A stretch of DNA of 64,000 nt from an uncultured Halomonas sp. (GCF_947500835.1 NZ_CANMTQ010000015.1:1-64000), one strand, 5' to 3'; positions 49,592-58,518 are shown, numbered from the stretch's first letter. Made by a program: numbers and translations. Notes: a model not told the origin generated them from the sequence alone.

Positions 49592-51025
49592 TCAAGCGTC
49601 GTTCTTGAGCGCTTTGAAAGCATCCAGAGCTCGGGCACGGGCTGCCTTGTGATCAACGATGGGTGCGGGATAATCGACTTCCTTGAGCATATCCTTGGGC
49701 GGCGCATGGCGCGCCTTTTCAGGCAGCTTTTCAAGCTCCGGCAGGAATTCGGCGATAAACTCGCCCTGGGGGTCAAAGCGTCGAGACTGAGTCGTCGGGT
49801 TGAAGATTCGAAAATAGGGTGCCGCATCGGTGCCGGTGGAGGCCGCCCACTGCCAACCGCCGTTGTTGGAGGCAAAGTCTCCATCGATCAGATGCTTCAT
49901 GAAGAACGCCTCGCCGCGACGCCAGTCGATCAACAGATGCTTGCTCAGGAACATGGCGGTCACCATGCGAAGGCGATTGTGCATCCAGCCACGCTGCAAC
50001 AGCTGATGCATGGCGGCGTCCACCAGGGGATAGCCGGTGCGTCCTTCGCACCAAGCGGCAAAGGCCTCATCGTCATCCCGCCAAGCCAGTTTCTCGGTGT
50101 AGCGCTGGAAAGGTTTATGCCGACAAATGTCTGGATAACCAAACACGATATGCTGATAAAACTCTCGCCAGATGAGCTCGCTGACCCAGCTGGTCAGGCC
50201 GTCATCGCCATCTGCGAGACTGCCGCCATTAGCGCTCATCGCTGCCTGCAGGCACTGCCGATGGGAAATCATGCCCAGGGACAGATAGGCAGACAGCTCG
50301 CTGGTACCTCGAATGGCAGGGAAATTGCGCTGATCCTCGTAGCGATGCGCCCGGTAGTGCAGAAAGCGCTCGAGGCGATCCGCGGCAGCGTCCTGGCCCG
50401 CGGGCCAGTGCTTGGTATCCACTGGCTTGCCATCGAGCTTGCTTTCAAGCCTGGATAGCGCAGGGATGCGATCGTTGTCGATGCCGAGGCGTTGCTGCGC
50501 TTCAGGAGAATCCCGCAGTGCGAGACGCTCAGAATTTATTTCTCGGTGCCAGGCCTTGGCGAACGGCGTGAAAACGCTGTAGTAGTCGCCTTGACCGGTC
50601 AGCAGCTCTCCTGGCGCAAAGGCCACCGCATCGGTATGAGGCTGTACCGCGCGATCTTTCTGCCTGAAGGCTTTTATTACCGCCTCGTCCCGACGCCACT
50701 CGTTGAGCGGATATTCACGATTGAAGTGCAGGCCCCCATCGATGTCGTACTCTTCGGCAATGTTCAACAGTGCCTCGGGCGCCTCACCGAAGGACTCGAT
50801 GTCGCGATGCAGCAATGGAATGTTGAGTCCATTCAGATCGTCACCCAGGGCGCGAACGCCACGATGCCAGAAGTCGATCTTGTTGATGCCATGATCCTGG
50901 GCTTGCCACTGGGGCACGCTGCGAAGAAAGACTGCGATGACGGGTCCGGCCTTGGCGGCGGTGGCCAAGGCGGTGTTGTCGAGGGTGCGAAGGTCGCTAC
51001 GAAACCAGACGAGTTGGCGTTGCAT
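49592..51025 (-). CDS. phrB: deoxyribodipyrimidine photolyase (class I CPD type)
   Basis: Uses light energy absorbed by FAD and an antenna cofactor to split cyclobutane pyrimidine dimers. The 477 aa product has the antenna-binding alpha/beta domain (LVWFRSDLRTLDNTAL), and the FAD-binding C-terminal half with WREFYQHIVFGYPD, GRTGYPLVDAAMHQL, NRLRMVTAMFLSKHLLIDWR and the photolyase signature NNGGWQWAASTGTDAAPYFRIFNP (positions about 375-398). Length and motifs match class I CPD photolyases rather than cryptochrome-DASH. It follows the MerR-family gene by 16 bp, so both are probably one light-controlled unit. Confidence 0.93.
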   Translation of the reverse strand: MQRQLVWFRSDLRTLDNTALATAAKAGPVIAVFLRSVPQWQAQDHGINKIDFWHRGVRALGDDLNGLNIPLLHRDIESFGEAPEALLNIAEEYDIDGGLHFNREYPLNEWRRDEAVIKAFRQKDRAVQPHTDAVAFAPGELLTGQGDYYSVFTPFAKAWHREINSERLALRDSPEAQQRLGIDNDRIPALSRLESKLDGKPVDTKHWPAGQDAAADRLERFLHYRAHRYEDQRNFPAIRGTSELSAYLSLGMISHRQCLQAAMSANGGSLADGDDGLTSWVSELIWREFYQHIVFGYPDICRHKPFQRYTEKLAWRDDDEAFAAWCEGRTGYPLVDAAMHQLLQRGWMHNRLRMVTAMFLSKHLLIDWRRGEAFFMKHLIDGDFASNNGGWQWAASTGTDAAPYFRIFNPTTQSRRFDPQGEFIAEFLPELEKLPEKARHAPPKDMLKEVDYPAPIVDHKAARARALDAFKALKNDA

Positions 51026-51041
51026 AAAAACGATCGCTCTC

Positions 51042-51953
51042 TTATTGGCTCAATAGTGGACGAAGCCGGCTGACTGACTGTACAGGGTCGTCGCTGAGTA
51101 GCTCCACGCCACTATCAAGGAGTTCGCTGGCGCGGATTCGAGTGATCGGTCCGGTCAGGCACACCGGTACCGTGAGTTGATCCGCTAGACGCGGCAATTG
51201 GCGCCGGATCAACTCACTGGGTTCTGCCCGTCCGCTCGCCAGTACCAGCGCAGAAAAACGCAGGCGATTGACCGCCAAACCCAACTCTCCCGGTGCAAGC
51301 GGAGCATCGAGCAGTACCACGCGATAACCCGAATCTATCGCCGCCAGGGTGAACAACAGTGGCCACAGTGCGCCGCTCTCTTCGGAAAGATGAGTGATCA
51401 GCAATTGGGGGCCGTGGCTTGCCAGATTGGCGTGATAAAGCCGTGTGCCAATGCGGGTACGTAAAAATCCTTCGAGTAGACGCTGTTGCAGCAAGGCGCC
51501 GAGCTGGCCATTCCAGCGTTCTTCGAGCTGCAGGATCGCCGGCTGCCATAGTTCGTGCAGGCAAATGCTTACCGGGTAGAGCGCCAGGGCCTGATTGTAT
51601 AGCGTATCCAGGCGTTCCAGATCCAGGGCTTCTACTGCCAAAATCAACTGTTCGCGCTGATTGGGCCAATCTCCCGCCTCGGGTACCGGAATTTCCACGC
51701 TCATGGGTTGATCCAGCAGGTCATGGACCTGGCTGACCGGAACGCCTCGGTTGAGCCATTGCAAAATCAATTCGATACGATCGATATCGTGACGCGCGTA
51801 TAGTCGATGTCCTTTTGGGGTGCGCTGAGGGCGAATCAACCCGTAGCGGCGCTCCCAGGCGCGCAACGTCACCGAGTTGACACCGGTGAGGCGCGATACT
51901 TCTCGAATTGGATAGAGCGGCGCATGGGTCGGGTCTATCGCCTTGTCACTCAT
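51042..51953 (-). CDS. LitR/CarH-like MerR-family regulator with a B12-binding-type domain
   Basis: A 303 aa regulator with a MerR-type winged helix at the N terminus (about residues 14-85: REVSRLTGVNSVTLRAWERRYGL and RTPKGHRLY, typical of the CarA/CarH/LitR/MlrA group). The C-terminal half (about 95-300) follows a four-helix plus Rossmann-like cobalamin domain layout. In light-sensing CarH the lower axial histidine sits in an E-x-H-x-x-G motif; here the corresponding segment reads HLSEESGALW, with no histidine, so adenosylcobalamin light sensing is unlikely. This resembles Pseudomonas class II LitR, which works with another photosensor. ATG at 51953 behind GGGAGG. It precedes phrB, and TGTACA repeats lie upstream, suggesting autoregulation. 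Confidence 0.85.
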   Translation of the reverse strand: MSDKAIDPTHAPLYPIREVSRLTGVNSVTLRAWERRYGLIRPQRTPKGHRLYARHDIDRIELILQWLNRGVPVSQVHDLLDQPMSVEIPVPEAGDWPNQREQLILAVEALDLERLDTLYNQALALYPVSICLHELWQPAILQLEERWNGQLGALLQQRLLEGFLRTRIGTRLYHANLASHGPQLLITHLSEESGALWPLLFTLAAIDSGYRVVLLDAPLAPGELGLAVNRLRFSALVLASGRAEPSELIRRQLPRLADQLTVPVCLTGPITRIRASELLDSGVELLSDDPVQSVSRLRPLLSQ

Positions 51954-52049
51954 GCGTAATCAGCCTCCCTATGGAGCACGTACCCGGCGTGGAGTATCGA
52001 GTCATATTCTTTTACCGAATCCTGAGTTCATTTATCCTGAACCCGACAT

Positions 52050-52073
52050 TGTACAATTCGAACGCCCTGTACA
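52050..52073. promoter_or_regulatory. TGTACA-N12-TGTACA direct/inverted repeat upstream of the MerR gene
   Basis: TGTACA at 52050-52055 and again at 52068-52073, 12 bp apart (each is itself palindromic). The site lies 100 bp upstream of the MerR-family start. A TGTACA pair with 12-bp spacing agrees with what I recall of LitR sites in Pseudomonas putida. Autoregulation of merR-phrB is inferred. Confidence 0.6.
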
Positions 52074-52108
52074 ACTAGGGCGCAAGCTGCTCTGAATACT
52101 GCACTCAT

Positions 52109-52489
52109 TCATGGCGTTTGAGCATGCTGAGTGCGACCTTCAATGATGCTGGTCAGAGCATCGACGAAAGCAGGATGCTCGCCTACCGGCGCCAGCAGTT
52201 CAATGGTCAAGGTCTTGTGCTCCTCATGCAGGGCATCGATCTGACGGGGCACGTCTTCTCTCAAATGACGTCCGGCGGCAAAGAACAATGGCAATACATC
52301 GGCCCGAGAATAGCCGGCTTCGGCGAGTTCGGCGGCAACATGCTCAAGAGAAGGGTCGCACAGTTCCATATAGGCCAGTCTCAGAGGGACCTCGAGCCGA
52401 CTGCTCAGTGAGTCCGCCAAGGCGTCGAAAGGCGCACGCCAGCGTGGATCACGAGAGCCGTGGGCCAATAAAATCAAGGGATCGTTCAT
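52109..52489 (-). CDS. CbiX-like sirohydrochlorin chelatase family protein
   Basis: A 126 aa single-domain member of the CbiX/SirB chelatase family, which inserts Co or Fe into sirohydrochlorin or has an unknown related role. It shows LLAHGSRDPRW (residues 5-15) with the first metal-binding histidine and FFAAGRHLREDVP with the second. The ATG at 52489 overlaps the stop of the upstream flavoprotein gene (ATGA), so the two are coupled. Its place beside a B12-domain regulator is suggestive of tetrapyrrole chemistry but not proof. Confidence 0.8.
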   Translation of the reverse strand: MNDPLILLAHGSRDPRWRAPFDALADSLSSRLEVPLRLAYMELCDPSLEHVAAELAEAGYSRADVLPLFFAAGRHLREDVPRQIDALHEEHKTLTIELLAPVGEHPAFVDALTSIIEGRTQHAQTP

Positions 52490-53547
52490 ACAGTTGTCTC
52501 CATGCAGGTGCTCAGGTGATTGCCGAGATGATGGCCCGAGAGCCAAGCATTTTCGACACGTCCGGTACTCATTCCATCGCCACACAAGGCAAGCCCGCAT
52601 GGATCCGTCTGAAAATCCTGCCTATCAGTTTTCCCAGAAGGCTCGGCTTTGGTTCCGGGCCTGGTTTCGGTGCCGATCAGGGGTTGGGAAAAGCGCCAGC
52701 GATGTGCGTTTACTAATTGAGCGTCAGGTAGCGGTGCCGGATAACGCTCGGCAAAGGCTTCCAGAAGCTGGGTGGCAACCCAATTGGCGTCACGCTCGAG
52801 ATGCGCTTGACTCCACTCGGATGTCGCCAACAGAGAAAGGCTTTCGCCCTGACCGCCGCGCCCAGGCTTGCTGTCGTTACGGGTCACGAAGCGCAATGGC
52901 CCTCCGTTCATGAAGGCCGCTTGCCACTGGGGGGCAGGTGTTTCAAGCGCCGGTAGTGGTGTTTCGAACAAGGCATAGGCGGTCCAGCAAGGGCTCATTT
53001 CAATGCGTTGACAAGCCTTTGCTAATACCAGGCTGTGAGGTGTCAACAAGGGCTGCGCCTGAGGAGCGGGAATGGCCAGGATTACTTGACCGAAGGGGCC
53101 ATGGCGAAATCCTTGATCATCCTGTAACCACCATATTGATTCTTCTCGATGTAGATGTTCGATGCGACACTGAGTATGTAAGTCAAGATCTTGGGATAAA
53201 TGACGAGTCAGGGCGCTCATGCGAGGGGTGCCAACCCAGCGAATCTGATCGTCTTGCTTACACTGCCATTCGCCATTGTCACAAACCCAAAGCGACCGCG
53301 GCCAGGCTGCGATCACGTTGGCTTGTTGCCACGTTTCGAGTTCGCGCTGAAATTCCGGGGAGCGTGCGGTGAAGTACTGAGCGCCCAGATCGAAGGTGGC
53401 CGAAGGTGCGCGCCGGCTTGCCAAGCGCCCGCCAGGGCCACGGCTTTTTTCGAATAGATGTACCTGATGACCATGCCGAATCAGTGCCCGAGCACAGGCC
53501 AGTCCAGAAATACCGCCACCGATAATGGCGAAATGAGAATCATGCAT
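52486..53547 (-). CDS. renalase-like NAD(P)/FAD-dependent oxidoreductase
   Basis: A 353 aa flavoprotein with the N-terminal FAD motif AIIGGGISGLACARALI (about residues 7-23), the GPGGRLASRRAPSATFDLGAQYFTAR block characteristic of bacterial renalase-like proteins, and the C-terminal LALCGDGMSTGRVENAWLSG flavin motif. Substrate unknown; some bacterial renalases oxidise isomeric dihydronicotinamides. It shares a divergent promoter region, containing a TGTATA-type motif, with the TIGR01777 gene, and is coupled to the CbiX-like gene. Confidence 0.82.
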   Translation of the reverse strand: MHDSHFAIIGGGISGLACARALIRHGHQVHLFEKSRGPGGRLASRRAPSATFDLGAQYFTARSPEFQRELETWQQANVIAAWPRSLWVCDNGEWQCKQDDQIRWVGTPRMSALTRHLSQDLDLHTQCRIEHLHREESIWWLQDDQGFRHGPFGQVILAIPAPQAQPLLTPHSLVLAKACQRIEMSPCWTAYALFETPLPALETPAPQWQAAFMNGGPLRFVTRNDSKPGRGGQGESLSLLATSEWSQAHLERDANWVATQLLEAFAERYPAPLPDAQLVNAHRWRFSQPLIGTETRPGTKAEPSGKTDRQDFQTDPCGLALCGDGMSTGRVENAWLSGHHLGNHLSTCMETTV

Positions 53548-53596
53548 GACATACCGCCTTGTGGTTAGGCGTGAAGATCGAATACCGGCTAGACTG

Positions 53597-53631
53597 TGTT
53601 ACGGTAACAGCTTAGTACAATAGTTGTATAA
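53597..53631. promoter_or_regulatory. divergent control region: TGTTAC palindrome and GTACA-TGTATA motif
   Basis: TGTTAC-G-GTAACA (53597-53609) is a perfect palindrome. It is followed by AGTACA (53614-53619) and TGTATA (53625-53630) with the same 5-bp spacing as the site at 49504. The gap separates the renalase-like gene from the TIGR01777 gene and may control both. Confidence 0.5.
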
Positions 53632-53661
53632 CATGATAGCAATGCGTCAAGGAGGGAGTCG

Positions 53662-54558
53662 ATGCGCATTCTCATCACCGGCGGTAGCGGGTTCGTCGGT
53701 CAATTGCTTTGCAAACGTCTACGCGAGCAGGGCCATAGCCTGCTGGTGGTTTCGCGTTCACCAGACAAGACCCGGCGGTTGCTACCACCGGATACCGATA
53801 TTCGCCACCGGGTGCACGATTTTGACGATACCCAGGTCGATGCCATCGTCAACCTGGCCGGTGAGTCTATTGCCGGCAAGCGCTGGAGCGAAGAACAGAA
53901 AAAGAAACTGGTCGAATCGCGTCTCTCGATCACAAGCGATCTTGTTACCCTTTGTGGCAAGCAGGAAACGCCGCCAAAGGTGATGGTCTCCGGCTCCGCC
54001 ATGGGCTATTACGGCGCCCAAGGTCAACGACCGGTCGATGAAGACACGACGCCCCAGGATGAATTCGCCCATCGCCTGTGTGCCGGCTGGGAAGCAGCGG
54101 CCAAGGAAGCAGAGGCCTACAGCGTGCGTGTTGCGTTACTGCGTACCGGCCTGGTGCTCGATCGCAACGGCGGGGCACTCAAGCAGATGTTGCCGCCCTT
54201 CAAGATGGGCTTGGGCGGGCGCATCGGCGATGGTCGACAGTATATGCCCTGGATTCATCGTCTTGATATGGTCCGCATCATCGAGTTCCTACTGGAACAA
54301 GATACCTTGAGCGGTCCTTTCAACTGTTCCGCTCCGAATCCGGTCACCAACGACGAGTTCGTCCACACCCTGGCGAAGCATCTTCATCGGCCGGCAATGA
54401 TTCCAATGCCGGCGGGGGTGCTCAAGGCACTGCTGGGCGAAATGTCACATTTGCTGCTGACCGGCGCCGCCATGCAGCCCAAGCGCCTGGAAGAGGCCGG
54501 ATTCACCTTCGAGTATCCGACTCTCGATCAGGCAATGCAGGAGATTTTAGGCAGCTAG
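53662..54558 (+). CDS. TIGR01777 family SDR epimerase-like protein (YfcH type)
   Basis: A 298 aa extended SDR. The cofactor motif ITGGSGFVGQLLCKRL is at residues 5-20, VNLAGESIAGKRWSEEQKK is the family hallmark, and SGSAMGYYGAQG and LRTGLVL-RNGGALKQMLPPFKMGLGG follow, with a C-terminal DUF1731-type end. Related proteins (YfcH, and plastid relatives linked to cell division) have no firmly assigned reaction. AAGGAGGGAG precedes the ATG. Its TAG stop shares the palindrome CTAG with the stop of convergent rapA. It is the + strand partner of the putative regulon. Confidence 0.88.
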   Translation: MRILITGGSGFVGQLLCKRLREQGHSLLVVSRSPDKTRRLLPPDTDIRHRVHDFDDTQVDAIVNLAGESIAGKRWSEEQKKKLVESRLSITSDLVTLCGKQETPPKVMVSGSAMGYYGAQGQRPVDEDTTPQDEFAHRLCAGWEAAAKEAEAYSVRVALLRTGLVLDRNGGALKQMLPPFKMGLGGRIGDGRQYMPWIHRLDMVRIIEFLLEQDTLSGPFNCSAPNPVTNDEFVHTLAKHLHRPAMIPMPAGVLKALLGEMSHLLLTGAAMQPKRLEEAGFTFEYPTLDQAMQEILGS

Positions 54559-57503
54559 CGCCGGCTGTTCTCATCTACCGTCACGATCACCCGCACCGCG
54601 TCCAGACGCAGTCGGGTGCCGTCGATGGCGGTGTCCAGCGCTGCGCGCTCTTCCTGCAATGCTTGTATTTCGTCATCGCGAACCGCGGGGTTGTGTTGTG
54701 CTAGCGCCCTGAGGCGGGTCAGTTCGCCATCCAGTTCGGCCCTCATGCGCTGCTGGGCCGCTTCGATGATAGTGGGCAATTCGTTTTCCGCTTCGTCCTC
54801 GCCCTGAGTCAGCAGCATGCGCAACTGCTCCTGGCGCGACTTGACCAGATCCCGGGCCACCGACTTCTTGACCTTGCGCAGGTTCTTGGCAAGTCCGGTA
54901 AAAGAGACCTTGGAAGATAGATTGGCACCGGACTCGTGGAGCAGTACCCGAATGGCCGTGGGTGGTATGAACCGATTGATGTGCAAGCGTTTGGGAGCCG
55001 GACAGTAGGTGCTGAACACCAGTTCGGCCATCAATCGTCCTGCCGGAATGGCAGGATGGGCAAGCAGCGCCACCGCCGTATTGCCTAGGGTGCCATCGAG
55101 AACGCGGCCCATCATCTCGCGTATCAGCGGATGCTCCCAGGAGAGATGCTGCACGTCGTCTCGAATCAGCGCTTGCTGGCGCGACGCGGTAGCAGTAAAG
55201 CCTTCTTCGCCTTTTGCCAGGCCCGGCAGGCCATCTAGCATGTGGGAGCCGGCGCGCAGATGCACAAGATCCTCTCCCAGGTCCTGACTGTCCACACCGA
55301 AGATATCCAGCGCTTGATCGAAATAACGCATCAGCGCCTTGTCATCATCGAGTTCGCGAATTGCTTCGATGACCGCCTCGGCGCGCTGCGGGCGACAGGC
55401 ATTGAGTTCGAGCAGACGATTGCGCCCGGCATTGCGCTCCCCCAGGCGCGTCTCGAACAGCATCCGGGTTTCAGAAACGATCTCGTCAATGGCATCAGGG
55501 TCGAGGAGAGCATCGACCAGAGCATCGCCGAAGGCGTCATAAAGATCGCTGCCAACGCCATGAGGCGCGCTGAACGCATCCATGCCTTCTTGATACCAGC
55601 GCAGCAGCCGTTCGCCGGGGCTGTCGATGAATACCGGCACATGAATTTCAATGGCATGACGCTGACCGATACGGTCAAGACGGCCGATACGCTGTTCGAG
55701 CTGGTCCGGATGCAGAGGCAGATCGAACATCACCAGATGGCGGCAGAACTGGAAGTTGCGCCCCTCGGAGCCGATTTCCGAACACACCATCACCGGGCTG
55801 CCGTACTCCTCGTCCGCGAAGGCGGCGGCAGCGCGGTCTCGCTCGACCAGGGTCATGCCTTCGTGAAACACCGGTGCATGAATGCCTTTCAATACCCGTA
55901 GCGCTTCCACCAGGTCCATGGCGGTCGTACGCTCGTGGACGATTACCAGCAGCTTGTCGTTCGCGCTGTCGCCAAGTAGCTGCAGCAGCCAATCGACCCG
56001 AGGATCGATCCGCCACCAGGGCTCTTCCTTGGCGTCTGGATCATTCAGCAGGCGATAGGCAATTTCCGGATAAAGCAGCACATCGGAATGCAGATCGGGA
56101 TCGCCGAGATCCGTCTCGATCAACAGTTCATCCAAGGCGTCTCCGCTACTGCTGAACTTGTTCAGCAGGCGGCGATAGGCGGAGGGCATCTCGAGGCGCG
56201 CGATCTGCAGGCGGCGTTCGGGAAAGCCGCCTACGTGGCGGCGGCTGTTGCGAAACATCACCCGGCCGGTGCCATGGCGATCGAGCAGCTGTTCCCGTAG
56301 TTGACGGCGGGCGTTGTCCTGCTGGGTATCATCGCTTTCTGAAGAGGCAAGAGTCGCCAGCAGAGCCCGGCTATCGCTATCGTCGATCTGGTCCGCAACG
56401 CAGGCAGCGGCTTGTTTATCTCCGGGCAGTTTGTCCAAGGCATCAATGGCGGCGGCTACCTGGACATAGCCGGCTTCCTCGAGGCGAAAACGCGCCAGAT
56501 CGTGATAGCGGTCCGGATCGAGCAGCCGTAGCCGGGCGAAATGACTCTCGATGCCCATCTGCTCGGGGGTGGCGGTAAGCAGGAGTAGCCCTGGCGTCTG
56601 ACTGGCCAGACGCTCGACGCAGGCATAACCTGGGCCGCTGCTCATGGGCGTCCAATCGAGGTGGTGGGCTTCATCCACGATGAGCAAATCCCAGTCGCAG
56701 GCCGTAGCCTGGGCTTGGCGATGCGAGTTGGCGAAGAGCCACTGCTGGCTAGCGAGGATCAGTTGGCCGGACTCGAAGGGGTTGGCATCGCCGTGAGCCT
56801 GGCTTTGCGTCTCGTCGAGCAGGGTCACCTCCAGGGCGAAACGACGCAGCAGCTCGACCAGCCATTGATGCGTCAAACTGTCCGGCACCAGAATCAGCGT
56901 CCGCTCGACGCGACCGGTGAGCAGCAGGCGATGCAGTATCAATCCGGCCTCGATGGTCTTGCCCAGGCCGACTTCGTCCGCCAGCAGCACCCGCGGGGCA
57001 TGACGCCGGGATACCTCATCGGCGATATACAGCTGATGGGGAATCAGGTCGATCTTTGGGCCGCTCAAGCCAAGGGCGGGATTCTGTTCGACGCGATGAT
57101 AGTGATGCAGTGTGCGAAAGCGAAGGTCGAACCAGTCGTTACGATCGATCTGTCCGGTGAGCAACCGATCCCGCGCCTGATTGAACTGCATGCTGTCGGC
57201 AATGCGCGCCTCGGGCAGCTCGTAGTCGTCACCTTCTTCATTCTTGCCGGTATAGATCAGCAAGCCGTCAACTTCCTGCACGTCCTCGACGACCAGCTGT
57301 CCACCCTCGGCGGTAGTAATGCGATCACCGCTACCGAAGGCCACCCGAGTCAAGGGCGCCTGGCGAGCGCTGTAGGTACGTGTCTGCTGGCTCTCGGCGA
57401 ACAGCACCGTTACGCTGCGTGTGTCGCAGCTCAATACGGTGCCTAGACCCAGTTCCGCCTCGCCGTCACTGATCCAACGTTGACCTGGTGTAAAAACGCT
57501 CAT
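54555..57503 (-). CDS. rapA: RNA polymerase recycling ATPase RapA (HepA)
   Basis: A Swi2/Snf2 ATPase that binds RNA polymerase and promotes its recycling. The 982 aa protein (E. coli 968) has the two Tudor-like N-terminal domains (GQRWISDGEAELGLGTV), Walker A LLADEVGLGKTIEAGLI near residue 175, the DEAH box IVDEAHHLDW, LTATPEQMG (motif III), and in the second lobe VCSEIGSEGRNFQFCRHLVMFD and QRIGRLDRIGQ (motif VI). Full length with no frameshift. Its stop codon overlaps that of the convergent TIGR01777 gene. Confidence 0.97.
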   Translation of the reverse strand: MSVFTPGQRWISDGEAELGLGTVLSCDTRSVTVLFAESQQTRTYSARQAPLTRVAFGSGDRITTAEGGQLVVEDVQEVDGLLIYTGKNEEGDDYELPEARIADSMQFNQARDRLLTGQIDRNDWFDLRFRTLHHYHRVEQNPALGLSGPKIDLIPHQLYIADEVSRRHAPRVLLADEVGLGKTIEAGLILHRLLLTGRVERTLILVPDSLTHQWLVELLRRFALEVTLLDETQSQAHGDANPFESGQLILASQQWLFANSHRQAQATACDWDLLIVDEAHHLDWTPMSSGPGYACVERLASQTPGLLLLTATPEQMGIESHFARLRLLDPDRYHDLARFRLEEAGYVQVAAAIDALDKLPGDKQAAACVADQIDDSDSRALLATLASSESDDTQQDNARRQLREQLLDRHGTGRVMFRNSRRHVGGFPERRLQIARLEMPSAYRRLLNKFSSSGDALDELLIETDLGDPDLHSDVLLYPEIAYRLLNDPDAKEEPWWRIDPRVDWLLQLLGDSANDKLLVIVHERTTAMDLVEALRVLKGIHAPVFHEGMTLVERDRAAAAFADEEYGSPVMVCSEIGSEGRNFQFCRHLVMFDLPLHPDQLEQRIGRLDRIGQRHAIEIHVPVFIDSPGERLLRWYQEGMDAFSAPHGVGSDLYDAFGDALVDALLDPDAIDEIVSETRMLFETRLGERNAGRNRLLELNACRPQRAEAVIEAIRELDDDKALMRYFDQALDIFGVDSQDLGEDLVHLRAGSHMLDGLPGLAKGEEGFTATASRQQALIRDDVQHLSWEHPLIREMMGRVLDGTLGNTAVALLAHPAIPAGRLMAELVFSTYCPAPKRLHINRFIPPTAIRVLLHESGANLSSKVSFTGLAKNLRKVKKSVARDLVKSRQEQLRMLLTQGEDEAENELPTIIEAAQQRMRAELDGELTRLRALAQHNPAVRDDEIQALQEERAALDTAIDGTRLRLDAVRVIVTVDENSRR

Positions 57504-57579
57504 GCTGCCTCGACTGCTGAAAAAACGGTGCCTTTGCCCGACGGGCGCGCGATAGTCTACCGCAATACGCTGGCCGGCA

Positions 57580-58377
57580 TCAGTCCGTCAGCCAGGCCGC
57601 TAGCTGGGCGCGCGTCAGCTCACCCACATGGCGTTTGACGAGCTGGCCGTCGGCATCGAACAGCAGCGAGGTGGGTAGCCCCGGGGACTCGACGGCAACC
57701 ATCAGGCGCTGTTCCGGGTCAAGCAGCGCATGGTTGAAATCCAGCTCCTCCCCGTCCAGGTAGCGCACCGCCGTGAGTAGGGTTTCACCCTGGTTGACGA
57801 TCACGATGCGGACGTCTTCGCGTTTATCCGCCTCTGCCAGCAAGGGCATCTCGCGCCGGCAGGGCGGACACCAGGTCGCCCAAAGATTGAGGACCAAGGG
57901 CTTGCCATGCAATGCGCGCAGGTTGACCTGGTTGCCCTCGATATCCTCCAGGGTGATATCCGGTAATTCGCCTAAACCGGCCTGATGACCCAGAGGATTC
58001 CAGGCCATCAGTCCTAGCCATAGCGCCACGCTTGCCATCAGCAAGGCTTCGGCCTTGATCAGCGTCGCCAGCTGGCGGCGCAGTTTCCAGGCGCTAAAGG
58101 CGGCCGCGGCCAGCAGCCCCCAGAGAACGCTATAGCCGGGCTGCCAGAGCTTGAACACGTCCAGCGGATCGGCGAGATAACTGTCGAAATGTGTCAGCAC
58201 GTACCCCAGGCGAGCACCGATCAGCCAGGTCAGCACCAGGCCGTTGAACCAGCCTGCGCGCTGGGATTTTCCAAGACGCAAGAGCGCCATGCTCGCCAGC
58301 AATAATGCAAGCGCTGCAATGAATGCATACAGGCGAGGCAGGGCAATCAACAACGGGCCAAGAGCGATGGCATTCAT
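57580..58377 (-). CDS. membrane-anchored TlpA-like thiol-disulfide protein with an Lgt-like membrane domain
   Basis: A 265 aa protein with several hydrophobic segments in residues 1-130 resembling the membrane part of prolipoprotein diacylglyceryl transferase relatives (GARLGYVLTHFDSY), and a C-terminal thioredoxin fold with the redox motif WATWCPPCRREMP (about residues 168-180) and the cis-proline segment GLPTSLLFDADGQ. The thioredoxin domain should face the periplasm, reducing or oxidising protein thiols. The ATG at 58377 gives MNAIALGP; an in-frame GTG six codons upstream is possible. Partner unknown. Confidence 0.78.
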   Translation of the reverse strand: MNAIALGPLLIALPRLYAFIAALALLLASMALLRLGKSQRAGWFNGLVLTWLIGARLGYVLTHFDSYLADPLDVFKLWQPGYSVLWGLLAAAAFSAWKLRRQLATLIKAEALLMASVALWLGLMAWNPLGHQAGLGELPDITLEDIEGNQVNLRALHGKPLVLNLWATWCPPCRREMPLLAEADKREDVRIVIVNQGETLLTAVRYLDGEELDFNHALLDPEQRLMVAVESPGLPTSLLFDADGQLVKRHVGELTRAQLAAWLTD

Positions 58378-58518
58378 GGCGTGATCTTTATCCACTGGCG
58401 GGTGTCGGAAGGAGATGGTTGCCTCTTGAAGACGCCATCGCGGTACAATAGGGCAGCCTACTGGCCTGCCTCGATGCTGTCATCCCCTCGCTATCCTCAT
58501 CTCGAACTGGAGACGTGC

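Noticed and set aside
55242..55901. A 219-codon + strand frame opposite rapA
   Set aside because: RapA is full length and motif-complete here; no ribosome binding site or family supports the opposite frame.
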